Origin: CAZOOM01 sp964460795
GTDB taxonomy: Bacteria; Omnitrophota; Omnitrophia; Omnitrophales; Aquincolibacteriaceae
NCBI GenBank assembly: GCA_964460795.1
Contig: CAYWRU010000002.1
Coordinates: forward strand, 62,001 to 126,000
Length of the DNA stretch: 64,000 bases
Direction: 5' to 3'
Part shown: positions 17,901 through 29,900 of the stretch, piece by piece
Layout: each line of letters starts with the position of its first letter
Numbering within the stretch: the stretch's first letter is position 1
Position numbers and translations under genes: made by a program
Notes under the pieces: model-generated
What the model was told of the DNA's origin: nothing
Databases searched by the model: none
The model's input: the letters and a program-made list of their open reading frames with translations, nothing else

Positions 17901-20900
17901 ATAAAAGATGCTCTGCATAACCTTTAGCGGATACCGCATAGCCCTGCCTTAGCTGCATCTGAACGACTTCGGCATCCGTTAACGCTTGGTATAAATAGTA
18001 GGCATTCATCCAAGGATCTCCCTGCAACTCTGGGTTTCTATATATAAAAAATGTTTGGAGCTGATTTTTTAAATGGGTGACGCTATCCACGGAATAGTTG
18101 CCATCAACAATCGCATGGCCCATTTCATGAGCTAAAATGATGGGCCTCATATTGTGCGGCTGCTCATCCCACCAATCCCATCCAATTTCAATGGTAGGTC
18201 CAAGTGCATGGATTCCGCTGTCACTGGTCTCATTTGTATGAATATAGTGAGCACTATGGTAGGGGCGATGGTTTGCAAGAATATAAAGAGGGTTTTCATT
18301 AGAAAAGTGTTGTGCCATAGATCTAAGTTCTGCATCTTGAGAAATCAATCGGTTAATTTCATCTTGATGCTTTGTCTGAACCTCTGAGCTTCTGTGCTCC
18401 CCTAAGAAAAATCGCAGGGCTCCTTGTGCTCGTGCTTCAGAACGGGGTGGATGGGCGGCAGCCGGAACGGGCCGTGAAACTGCGGCGGATACAATCTGTT
18501 GAAGCTGCGCAATATCATAGTCAGAGAGGATGCGTTCGATTTCCTTCAGCGAATCCCTTTGATGGCTATAGGGTAATGCTTCAAAGACAGGTCCTCTCAC
18601 ATAACCTTCTACGATCAGAAGGGTTTCGCTGAATGTCATTTTTGACGCCAGCATTTTCCGGAGAATCTCCATGTAAATTTTTAGCAATTCCATTTGATTT
18701 GCTTTGTCATGAATCGAAAGAAAAAATTTAAGATTGAGAAACAAATGAATGCTTAAGAGAGCCGCCGGACTATGGTTTTGGGCTTGTTTAGGAAAAGATT
18801 GCAGGGCTTGGAGCACTTCAAGCTGGAGTGGCTCTCCTAAATCCAAAAATCCGTGAGATTCAATCAGTGTCACCAGCGCTGAATCGGATGCCGCGATTCT
18901 CGAAGGGGCGTGTCGTTCCACTGCTTGTTCAACCCCCAAAGCCACCTCTTGCGCTGCGCGGTTCAGCATGAAAAATCCAGAGGAATCAGCAAGTAAAGGC
19001 TTCTCTGAACCCGGTATGCTTTTATCCATCAAAGGCCTTCGAGTTCGAACTTCGGAACGCGGCGCGGGCGAAATGGCCAGAACAGGAATTCCCGTTAATA
19101 CCCCATTCGAATGAAGCACTTCCCCCTGCAGCTCTTGACCGGGCTTCAGCCAGGTACGAAGCGAGGCCTCTATATCCGGCGGAATGCTTCCCCAGGTAGG
19201 AGGGAATTGGATTCCCTTTTGAACACCGTCGGCCAAAGTCACCATTTGTACTTTTTCGCTTGTCATGGATCCCCATTGCCGCTGCAGCAAGGTAACTGGT
19301 GTTTCTCGGGTGGGAAGCCGATCCTGCATCAACGCGCTTTGACGCTGTATAGCTGTTAATACATGATCATAACTTACGGACAGAATCTGTCTCGAGGAGG
19401 AGGAAGGGTACAGCATGAGGACCGAACCCGAGCCTAAGGCTTGCGATACTTTTTCAGGAAGAGGCCAAATCCTATTCCGCTGGATGGCGGCCGTAAAAGA
19501 CTCCTGATCTGAGGAAGATGCCGCTTTATACCCATTCAACAGTCGTCTGAAATCACTTTCAGCGAAACCCGGGCCGTGGAGGGGAGAATGAATAAAATAA
19601 TGAATGGCTTTTATAACCTCCTCGCCTAATTTCGTCTTTGGAGACGTTCCCCCATGGGGACCAAAAATATCCTCTCTCCTGCGGAGCTTTTCTAATCTTT
19701 CAGAACCTAAACCAAAAAGAAGTTTCTTTTTTATTTCATTTGCAATCTTTGGCTCACGGAAAGCCTCTTCTAAAAGTTTTTTGACGGACCAATGACAAGC
19801 AGCTGCCATCGGAGAGAAAATGGAGTGCATAAAAAAGATATAAAGATCACGTTTTTCTTTCTCCATGTTTTCTGCGTTCCGCATTTCGGAGCGGAGAGGA
19901 CTCAGGTCACGGGCCACCTGGGTGCGAATCGCAATCTCAGTTGGATCGTTGTTGTAATCAACATGGCCTCGCGTTTCATATTTATGTTCGATGTCGTCGC
20001 GGACCCGGTAGAGATTAGTGAGAAGAAGTCTCAGCGCCTGTATATCAGGCATTGTTTTATCGGAAAGTTGTTCCGTCAATTGACGGACACTAGATGTATA
20101 CCGGCCTTTGGCGCGGATGTATCCGGGTTCGTCTTCCGTCGCGGTATAGCCCTCTAAATGCCGGCGCGCAAATCGTTCCAGTTCCCGCTTGGCCTTCGCC
20201 AAAAGCGCCGGACGATTTTCCTGCACTCCCTGCCGGATCAGTAAAAGGGGCCGATCCAGCTCCGCAATCACCGATTCTTTATGGAGAGTGATATAGCGGC
20301 TCATGCGCTCGATCCGACGCAGGAAATCATGCTCCAAAATATTCTGTGCTTCTACAGCTTTAGAAAGCACGACATCATACTGCCGGAGATCCAGATTTTC
20401 TTTTGCAGCCGCCATTAAACTTCGAACCCGAGTTTTTTCCCGGACTTGCGCCCGTTCGACCCACCGGGCCACTTCTTCCAAGTCCCGGGCCGCACTGCGC
20501 AATTGGTGCGCAGGAATGGTTTTTTTGCCGTGATGCCGAAGCTGAAACTGAAGATCCGTCAAATACCCGATGGACATCCATGCCTGCCGATGCTCGCTGT
20601 CATAATTTTCCAGCACATGGTCGCGCGAACGGAAAAAATTGAAGAGATTCCGATACCGAATTCTTCCAAGTCCTTCCTGATAGCGAATCTCATCCGGCGC
20701 CAAATCCCGAGCCAGCTGACTGACCACGCGAATTTTGGATTCCTGATCCTGAATTGTTTTCTGACGCGCCCAGGCTCTGATCCGGGTAAAAACATCCTTG
20801 GCAATATTGGGATTGAAATAAAGGGCCGCTGCGATATCGTTAATTTGAATATCTCCTGAATCAGCTTTGATATCAACTTTTCGTAATGCCAGATACTCCA

Positions 20901-23900
20901 ACAACCGGGTTTTCCAAAGCTGAGGATTTTGAGTCACAGCGCCTTTCGAATCCATTAAAGCAGTGAGAAGTTGCTTGATCGTCGCCAAATAATAGGTCTC
21001 ATGCTGATTCCAGCGATTCTCAATTCTTTCCACCGCACCCGTAGACGGCCGGCGTTTATCTACAATCGATTTTAAGGTTCTCACCTTCAAATAGTCATCC
21101 CCCGCACTGCGGACAAAAACTTCCGTCACTCCCTGTTTATGAAGTTCCCGGATTCGCTGCCACCGGAGTTCCCGTTCCTTGTCTTCAAAATGGCTGATGA
21201 GAGAATCTAAAACATTTCGGATCGAACGTTTTTCGCTCAAGAGCGCTGCTATGAGGGCAAACTCCACTTTAATGAGTTTATTAAGCAGAAGATTGGCTTT
21301 TTGGTTCAGATGTTCTAAATCAGCTTCATATTCTTTTTCGGGAATCCTGCCCTCACGGTAACCTCTTACTAAAGTGGCGATTTTCTTCTTCACCTGAAGA
21401 TAAGAAGCTCCAAATTTCGATTGAAACGTCATAAGTTCATCCACGCTCTGACCATTCAGATGGAGACGGATGCTGGTTTCTGAGGCATCATCCAATCGAT
21501 AAGAGGTGTTGATGTCTTCTATTTTCGCACGATCTTCTCGGGTAACTTTTCCGTCTGTATCCAAATGATCCCGCAAGGCATACAAACGACGCATCAGCGT
21601 TTCCAATCGAACGATGCGAGGCCCCCAATCCACACGCGGAACGGCGTAACGGGTAAAACGTTCGCTTCGCTCCCACATCTTTTGATACACAAAACCCCGG
21701 GCACGAAGATCCACAGGCGATACTTCCATGGGAAGCGGAGCGCCTGAAAATACGAAGGTTTCTACAGCGTGAAGGGTGCGGCGAATACTTTGTGATACCG
21801 CAGGCTCTAAAGCTATTTTTTCATCCCGCAAGGTATTGAACAAAATTTGGGAAGTGTACATGCGGGCAAAAAGTGCTGCTGCCACCTTGGTGCGTTCTTC
21901 TTCGTTCGGAATATTGCTGAGATAATCATAAAAAGGACGAAGGATATAGATCTTCCCGTTTTTTCCGGGCCAAAAGAGCTGCGGTGCTTTTTCACTTGCG
22001 GTTAATTGCCTGATTATTTTTTCACCCGCATGAAGTCCCACGATTTCCTGCTGGCTCAGGGACTGGCCAAAACGCGCAAGGAGAACTTGCTGCAAAGATG
22101 TTGCTTTGAAAATTTTTAAAATCTTAGAGCGCACTCCGTCTGGAAATTTCACGCTGTTTGCCCGCAAAAGATCATTGAAATCAATTTCGGAAAGATTTTG
22201 CAAATGTTTTCCGATTTGAAGAAGCAGAACATCCTCTTTAGTAATCGGGGCCTGTTGGACCGATGCATCAGCCAAGAGATCTTTCAAACTAACGCGCGCC
22301 GGCGTTGCTCTAAGTTCGGAGCGTTTGGAGGGAGTGCCGTTTCCTTCCCAGCTGGCTTTTTCAAGGCGCTGGATTTTGAGATGAATGGCCAAGGAGACTG
22401 CTCCGCCCAGTACAGGAAGCAACAGAAACCAGCCCAGAGAGATCCGGTCGAGCCACGGGGCCTGAAATTCCCCGGTTTTAGCAAGCAATTTTGCAATCAG
22501 AGGGATATAAACTATCGGTGCAGACAAGGCGATCCATTTTCTCATCCGCTCTAATTTCTGCATTTTCCCCAGAGGAATTGCGCGATGTCGTGCGGATCTT
22601 TGATCAGAAGGCAGATCCCGCGACCGCATTTCGGAGCGGTTAAGTTCATGGACACGATCGAAGTAGGCTTCTGCTATCTTTTGAAATTTATCCAAAAGCT
22701 CATCGTCAAGCCGACGATCTCCGGACGCCGCCACATCGGCGGATGAAATCGCCACAAAAATTATTTTTAGATTGCGGATCAATTCTGCTTGGTCAGCAGG
22801 ATCTAGCATGCCATCACGAATAAGCGCGCCGATCCAATCCGCCACACGCTCCTCCCCGCCGAAAGCCATAAAAAATTCAGCATCATGACGCTCCGTCATA
22901 TTCTTAAATAATCTCCAAAGACTTGAATGACCCAAAACAATTTCTCCAACTATCTCCGTCACTAAAGAATTCTCCCCTTTTTCTATTAAATGTTCTTTTG
23001 CGCGTTGCGCCCCCCATGTCTCATGCGTTGTATGTTCAGGAAGCTCTGCAAAACCCACATCATGAAGCGCTGCTCCATAGAGAAATGCTTTTTGATACAA
23101 AAGAGGCATCTGCTGAATCTGTAATGAAACTGCATGAAAGCTTTCCTGTCTTAGGGTAAACAAACCCGCTTTTTGCTTGGCTGCTTCCCATCGGCCTTTA
23201 AATAAATCATCGCTGATTCCAGCCATGGCCAGCATATGCTGTGAGCGAGTCCACTCATGCGCCGTACCCGCCCTCTGTCCTTGCCACCGGGCACGAGGCC
23301 CTTCATCAAATTGGGTTTTAGGAATCCAGCTTGAAAATATTTTTTCCAAATAATCTTGCGCGGGCGACTCCGAAGTCAGCTCCAGATGAAACAAAGCCGC
23401 CGAACGCACCTCGGAGCGACCACCGCTCACCAAAGCGGTGTCGCGACTGTCCCCAAGTTGACCAAGCTTGGGGGCGGAGCGAGCCTCGCGCGAGCTCAGC
23501 GAAGCACTTATTACAACCGGCCATGAGCGTAATTCAGACCGGCGAATAGAGTTGTTTTTGACAGCTGCAGTCAAGGTGGGTTGAATTTCTTTTTTCCATG
23601 TTGCGGGTTTTGCGCTCAGAAAAGCAAGAAAGGACGGAAATTGCTTTTCGGTCACATATTCTGAAACCCCTCTCACAATCCGGGTCAATTGATAACCGGC
23701 TGCGAAAGTGCGGCCATCTCTTTTCGCGGTCTCAAGAATCGCGCCGAACAGCTGGTCATTAATGTCAAAGGTGCTAATAAATGCAACGGCTACCTTCGCT
23801 GGATCCATGCCGGTATCCACCAATTTTTGTCCGTGTTCCCGAACGGCATGTAAAATTTCTTCCGTGGTAGGAGTCACCGTGTTCTGAGCGCCTTTTTTTC

Positions 23901-26900
23901 TTTTCGGAAGTTGTTTGATGATTTTATTCACGCGCTCTTTGAGGTTACGGCGCCAAGTGGTCGGATATTTTTTTAGGTAAGCTTTGATCGTAGCTCCCTC
24001 AGATCCACGCAAACCTTTGAGCTGCTGGTTCAATTCCTCGCTTAAATCCGTGATTTGGGTCGGTAAAGTAAAAACGCGGTTCTGCTCTTCCATTTGATCT
24101 AAAATAAAACTTAAAATGTCGGGATTGATATCAAAAAATCCCTTCAAAATACTCTGGGGTTCTCCCTGGCCCTGCCAAAAATGCATGAGCCGTTCAAGAC
24201 GCTCCTCAAGCTCCTGAGGTAAATGAAAGAGAGTTTGTTTGGGGAGTATGTCCTGGGGAGAAACCGTGATCACCCGCTCCCCTTTTGATTCACGAATGAC
24301 TTCTAAACTCAGCGCAAGATGTTTTGCAAGATCTGCTTTGATGGCTTCTCTTTTTTTATCTTCGCGTTTTCGGCTGTGCGGCTTGGTAAGATCTTTGATG
24401 AGCCATTTAAAATTGGGGTCCCCCAGTGCTTCCTCCAAACGATGATAAAGCTGCACTAACCTCACTTGCCGATTTGCCAGATGAAATCCCTTGAGCCCCT
24501 CTGCCATCACTTCCACCACCAGCAGATTGGTATCTCGCATAGAATTAAGTTCAAATACAAGTTCATCTTCTTGAACGCCAAATAAAAGCAGTTGAGCTGT
24601 TTTTGCTGCTAATTCTTTTCTCTGAGCAGGCGTAATCGCTTGCAAGAGTCCAACCGCATAAGCGAACTGATCATCTTTGACAAGCATTGCTGGAGAAACG
24701 CCTGTAATTTTTACCAACTCCTCCGCGCTTACGATCTGCATTTCTTTGAGCGCCGGCGTTTGAGATACCTTAGCCTGCAGCTCTTCCATAAATGCGAATT
24801 GCTGGGCATCCGTATCCTCTCCAGGCGCCGCATGCTCCAAAACAGCATCTTCAATAATGTGGTTCAGTCTTTTTTCGAGCACTACAAAGGCTTCTTTTCG
24901 GGGCAATCGGCCAAGCTCAACATAAAACTCTCGAAGTGTTTTTGCATTGTCCTCAGCAGGAACGCTATGCCGGTATTTTTCTCCGATTCGATCATAAATT
25001 TGATGCGCATCCGCAGTTTCAAGCGTTATATTTAAAATACCTGCCGTTTGCTGAATGGATTGTTGGACCCGTGTCGTCAATTCTTCGGAAGTCGCGGTGA
25101 CTTTTTCGGTAAGAAATGCAGACTGATTCATGACTTCCTCTACTGCTTTTTTTATATTTGCTTTGGCAGCCTCCGCAATTTCCCCATCATCATTCACTGC
25201 TTTAGCCAGCGATTGTTTGGTAATGTCTCCATAGACCCGAACCGTTCCATGATAGAGCCGTGATAAATTGTCCACCTTGGATAGATTAATAGTTCCCTTT
25301 GCGTGACCAACCACTTCTTTCAAAATGGCATATTTTTCAGAGCCGAGTGATTTCAATCCATTCACCCTCTGGTCTGCAGGAACTTCGCAGACGCGAAGCA
25401 AATCCATTATTTTTTTTGGATTTTTTCGATGCTGTTTGTAGCCGGGATCTTTTAAGAGTTGCGCCGCAAGGGGTAAGTCCGCCAGGGTTTCTTCAGGTCT
25501 TAATCCCAGATCCCGCTCAAATTCAAAGGGATGGATTGAAAGCAGATCCCAAGATTCTAGAATTTTTCTGCCTAATGCTTCCGGCTTAAGACCAAACACC
25601 TTACGATATTCTTCTGCAATCGTTTCTGCTTTGCGGTAAGGACATCGTTTGCCTTCGGCTAGCTTCTGATTCATTTCCGCAGGAGTCATTCGAAATACCT
25701 GCCAATATTTCAGAGTGAAATCATTGGCCCCCGTACGGCGATCTTCTTCATGGATCTCAGCAACTTGAATATCTTGGGCCTTCAACGCTTCTTCCAGAAG
25801 ATGATCCAATGGAGCTTGGGCTCCAAGCTCACCCAAAATCGAGAGAAGAATGCGCGACATAAAAGCCGTCTCCCCTTCTCTCGCTTGATCCTTAGCAACT
25901 CTTGAAACGGTCATGGTTCCACGAAGCAATTCTCTAAATCCATCTTCACTCAAATTTTCTTGAAAGGTTCTGACTCTCGAGACCAGTTCGCGAGCATTTC
26001 CTGTGAAAACGCCTTTCTCTTCCATGGCAAAGATCAACATCTGTAAAATGATATTGGGATATCGCTTAAGAGCAATACTGGCTTCTATAATTGCATGCTC
26101 ATTCGCAACCCCCGCCTGTTTGAGGATTTCTCTTTTTTCTGTCATCTGAGGATCGACTAGCCCCACTGAAGCTGCCGCCGGAATTTCTGGACCTCCAAAA
26201 ACCGCATTAAAAGGTTTAGCGCTTCGCACCTCGGCGCGTTCTTCAAGAACGCGCACAGGAGTGCTTGACGCAATCGGCGGCAAGCGCACCTCGGCCCGCA
26301 CACTGATGAGGTTTTGCTGATTATTTCCATCACGTAGGGATTGGAGACGGGCCTCGGAACGTTTTAAAAACATGCTCTTGACACTCTCTAAAAAGATTGC
26401 TACGCTACCGCCCCCTCGAAATTCAGGTCCCTCAGAAAGAAGAGAAAAGTTATGGTGATGCGTAAACAAAGTTCCGGTTCCGATATTCCCAGCGAGCGCG
26501 GGTTCAAAGTGATCCTTGAAGACATTCATTCCCAGTTCAGGGTTTTTGGCGATGGCATGCAGGACCTCCGCCAAAACGTAGATGGACTGCGTCAGGATGT
26601 GGATGGATTGCGGCAAGATATGGTTGAAGTCAAAGGCCGGCTGACTAAGGTTGAAAATGATGTTTCTTTTATAAAAAATGTCATCCTTCCTACCGTGGCC
26701 ACTAAGGATGATGTGCTTGCGCTTGAGCGCAGGATCCTTCCCCTCGAACACAACCGCTGAAGAACCTTTCGATTTCGGATTGCGGAACGGGGATTGCGGA
26801 TTGAATTCCGCATTCCGCAATCTAAAATCCGCAATGACGCGGCGCACTTCGGAGCGTTGACCGCCATGAACACCGGTGGCAGCTTCCAGTTGAGCGAGTT

Positions 26901-29900
26901 TTTGAAGAAAATCTTTTATTTCTTTTTGCATCTCTTCCAGAAAAAGTTTTTTCTCACGGATTGCTTTCTCTAAGGGGGCTCGGGCTTTTGAAATCTCCTC
27001 TGCTGGAAAACTCCCTACCTGCTCAAGGCTTAGATTTCGAGCGCTTACGATTTCTTGATTCGCCAGCTCAAATCGCTCCACAAACGCTGTCAAACCTCCT
27101 ACTTGTTGATACAAAGCCGCATAAAGTGAACGGGCGCCTTCTTCTCCGAGCGGAGTTGTGGCAGCTTTAGATAAATTATTTTCAATCTGCTGTTTCACAG
27201 ATGTCCATCGAGCCAACAGCATCTGGAGCTGTGTGATTTCAAAAAATCCTATCAAAGCTGCTTGCCGCTGCTGAAAAACCAATTGATTCATAAACTTAAT
27301 TTTCAGTGATTCATCGGACGGAGGCATTTGGGGTAATTTCCGAACAGCCTCATCCCATCCATCCGGGAATAGAATTTCCCCGTCCTTTTTCAGATGAGTA
27401 ATCAATTGGGCCAAAAGCTGGACGGTTTCCATATCAGGGAAATTAAGCCCATCGCTGGAGGGAAATTCTTTTTTTGCTAAGGCATCCTTTTCCATACGGC
27501 TGAACATCCTCTGAAATTCAAAATTTAATTTTTGGGCTTGGGGATCCGAAAAATTTTGAGTGATCAGAGCCTTGACAGCATCTGTCCTTCGCTCAAGCTC
27601 GCCCAGTTCAGAGGTGCTGGGTTGGCCCATGGCAAGTGCCCTATAGGTTCTGCGTATGGAAACCAAGACGCGGCTCACCGCATCCCACAGTTCATTTTTC
27701 CAGCCTTCCGCAAACTTTGCACTTGGAGTGTACGATTTTGATAAGACGGGTTTTGTCCGGAGTTCAGAGCGGGAAACGGACTTGTGTTTCTTTTTAACCG
27801 CCGCTGTATCTATGGGTATGGGAGAATCCCAGGTGGTTTGCGGATAACGGATGGCGGATTGAGAGGTTTTTTTATCATACGCTTTTCTGCGTTCAGGCGT
27901 TTCAAGCTCCGCATAGGCAGCGACAAACTCTCGGGAATATTGCTCTGCTTCGGCCATCACCGCAGGACCTTGCTGCCGGAATAAATCCGCATGAAAACTT
28001 CTCGATAAGGCTCGGAAATTTCTTTTGATTTTAGAGAAATCTTTTTCGCCTCGAGCCACTCCAAGTACCGTATAGGCATTAATAATTTCGCCCCCCTCCT
28101 CTAAATCCTCAATCACACGCGGCAGACTTCCCTGTGCTTTTAGATAGTTTTTATAACTAGTTCGCCGCGCAAGCTGAAGCATTAAACTCTCAGCGCCTGC
28201 CGTCGCGGCGCCTGCTTCAAGAACCTCCTGCGCATGCCCTGCCTCTAAATTCCTGAGCAAGCGGGTGGCTTCGGAAATATTAACGCTTTGCATGAGTCGG
28301 GACACGGTTTCCGCGGGAAGATGCTGAACAAAATAATCTCTCAAAGCCGGCGCGTCCTGAGATTCAATGACTCGGGGATGATCCTGCACCAATTGCTGAA
28401 TAAGGGTGCGCCGTTGAGAGTCCGCCAGTTTAGCGAGAGCCCCCTGAAACTGTTCTTGCTTCGCTTGTTTCTTTTCCTCATTTCGCTCGCCTAGAACGGA
28501 TAAAAGGATGGTCTTGCATAACCTGATTCTCTGACGCATATCCACGGTTCCGCCTGATTCCAAAAGATAAATCATGTAATCAAACGTATGCGGACCGTTC
28601 GGATGGGCTGCCGTATGACTAAATGCCAGTTCCGCTAAACGAGCTTGGGCTTCCGAATCTCCTTGATGTACACGCATCAACAGAGCAAATTTTGCAGGAG
28701 CCCATCTTCCTCCCTTGTCTTTCATGGAACGATTCAGGATCTCTGCTGTGGCTTGACGGGACAAATGCGTCATGGCCTGCACCAAGGCAGCGGATCCCGC
28801 GGGGCCTTGCGTTCTAAATAAATCCATTAAGAATTGATCCGTACCAATCGCTTCTCCTTCAAAAGATTTTAAAAAATCCATCCCTTCAACAGACCCTAGG
28901 CAATGGCCTAAAGCGCCCCCCCATTTTTCAAATACACGATTTTGAAGCCGATTCATTAATTCCTGCTGTTGTCCAAAATTGAACAGGGGCTTGATATTGT
29001 TAGCATCTGGTTTAGCTTTTCCAAGCCGAAGCAGCAGCTGCCCCAGGGTGAAATTAAAGCGAGGGTTCTGAAGTAATTTTTGTCTAGCGATTGCTCGCCC
29101 TTCTCCGCTCTGCATGATCATGCGCATCACGCTTTGATCCTGCAAAACTAATTGATTTTGTTTATCCGCATGCTCGTCCGAACGATGAGATGCATAGAGC
29201 GTCGTATAAAGAGAGTTGAAAAAGGCCACTTTTTCTTCAAAGCTGAGATGTCCGTCTTCCCCTAAAAGTTCTTCCGGATATTGATATCCAAGCAGCACAT
29301 AGCAAAGAAAATAGGCATGGGCAGCCCGCTTGAGTTCATAGGTTGTATAGGGGACCAGTTCTCTTGTTTTGGCATCAAAGGCACCCCCCATGGCAGCAAC
29401 CAGAGCGTCTCGAAATTGGCCTTCGGACATACTGCGGGCCATTTCTGAAAAATCCATAATCAGAAAATAAGGCAGGCAGGCATAAAATCCATTGATGCTC
29501 ATTAAGCGGAGGATTTCCGGATTACGATTTAAAAATTTCAGGAACTTGGCAGGGTCAAATAAATAACGTTTCGATAAGGCTGCAATTTCATTTCGATGAG
29601 CAGCATAGAGCATCACTTGGGGCTTTTGAGAAGGTGCTCGCTCCTGGGCTGCATCGACAATTCTTTGCCCGAGAAAAACACCGTCTTCATAAGAGGCGGC
29701 TTTCACTAAAAAATATTTCCCCAGCCGGGCGCGGTAATATTGTGCCCGCTGACGGAAAATATTCATCTCTCCCAGGGCATAGTCGGGTCCAAAAAAATGG
29801 AGGTTCTGGCGCCATTCATCTAAGGTCATGCCGGAAGGAAGGGCGGGTGGTTTACCTCCCAATAAGCCGGTTAAAATTTCATCCTGTTTAGCTTTTTCAA

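Noticed and set aside
24640..25035. 131-codon plus-strand frame within the giant gene.
   Set aside because: Antisense shadow of a helical region; no family resemblance, unlike the frame at 26452-26760.
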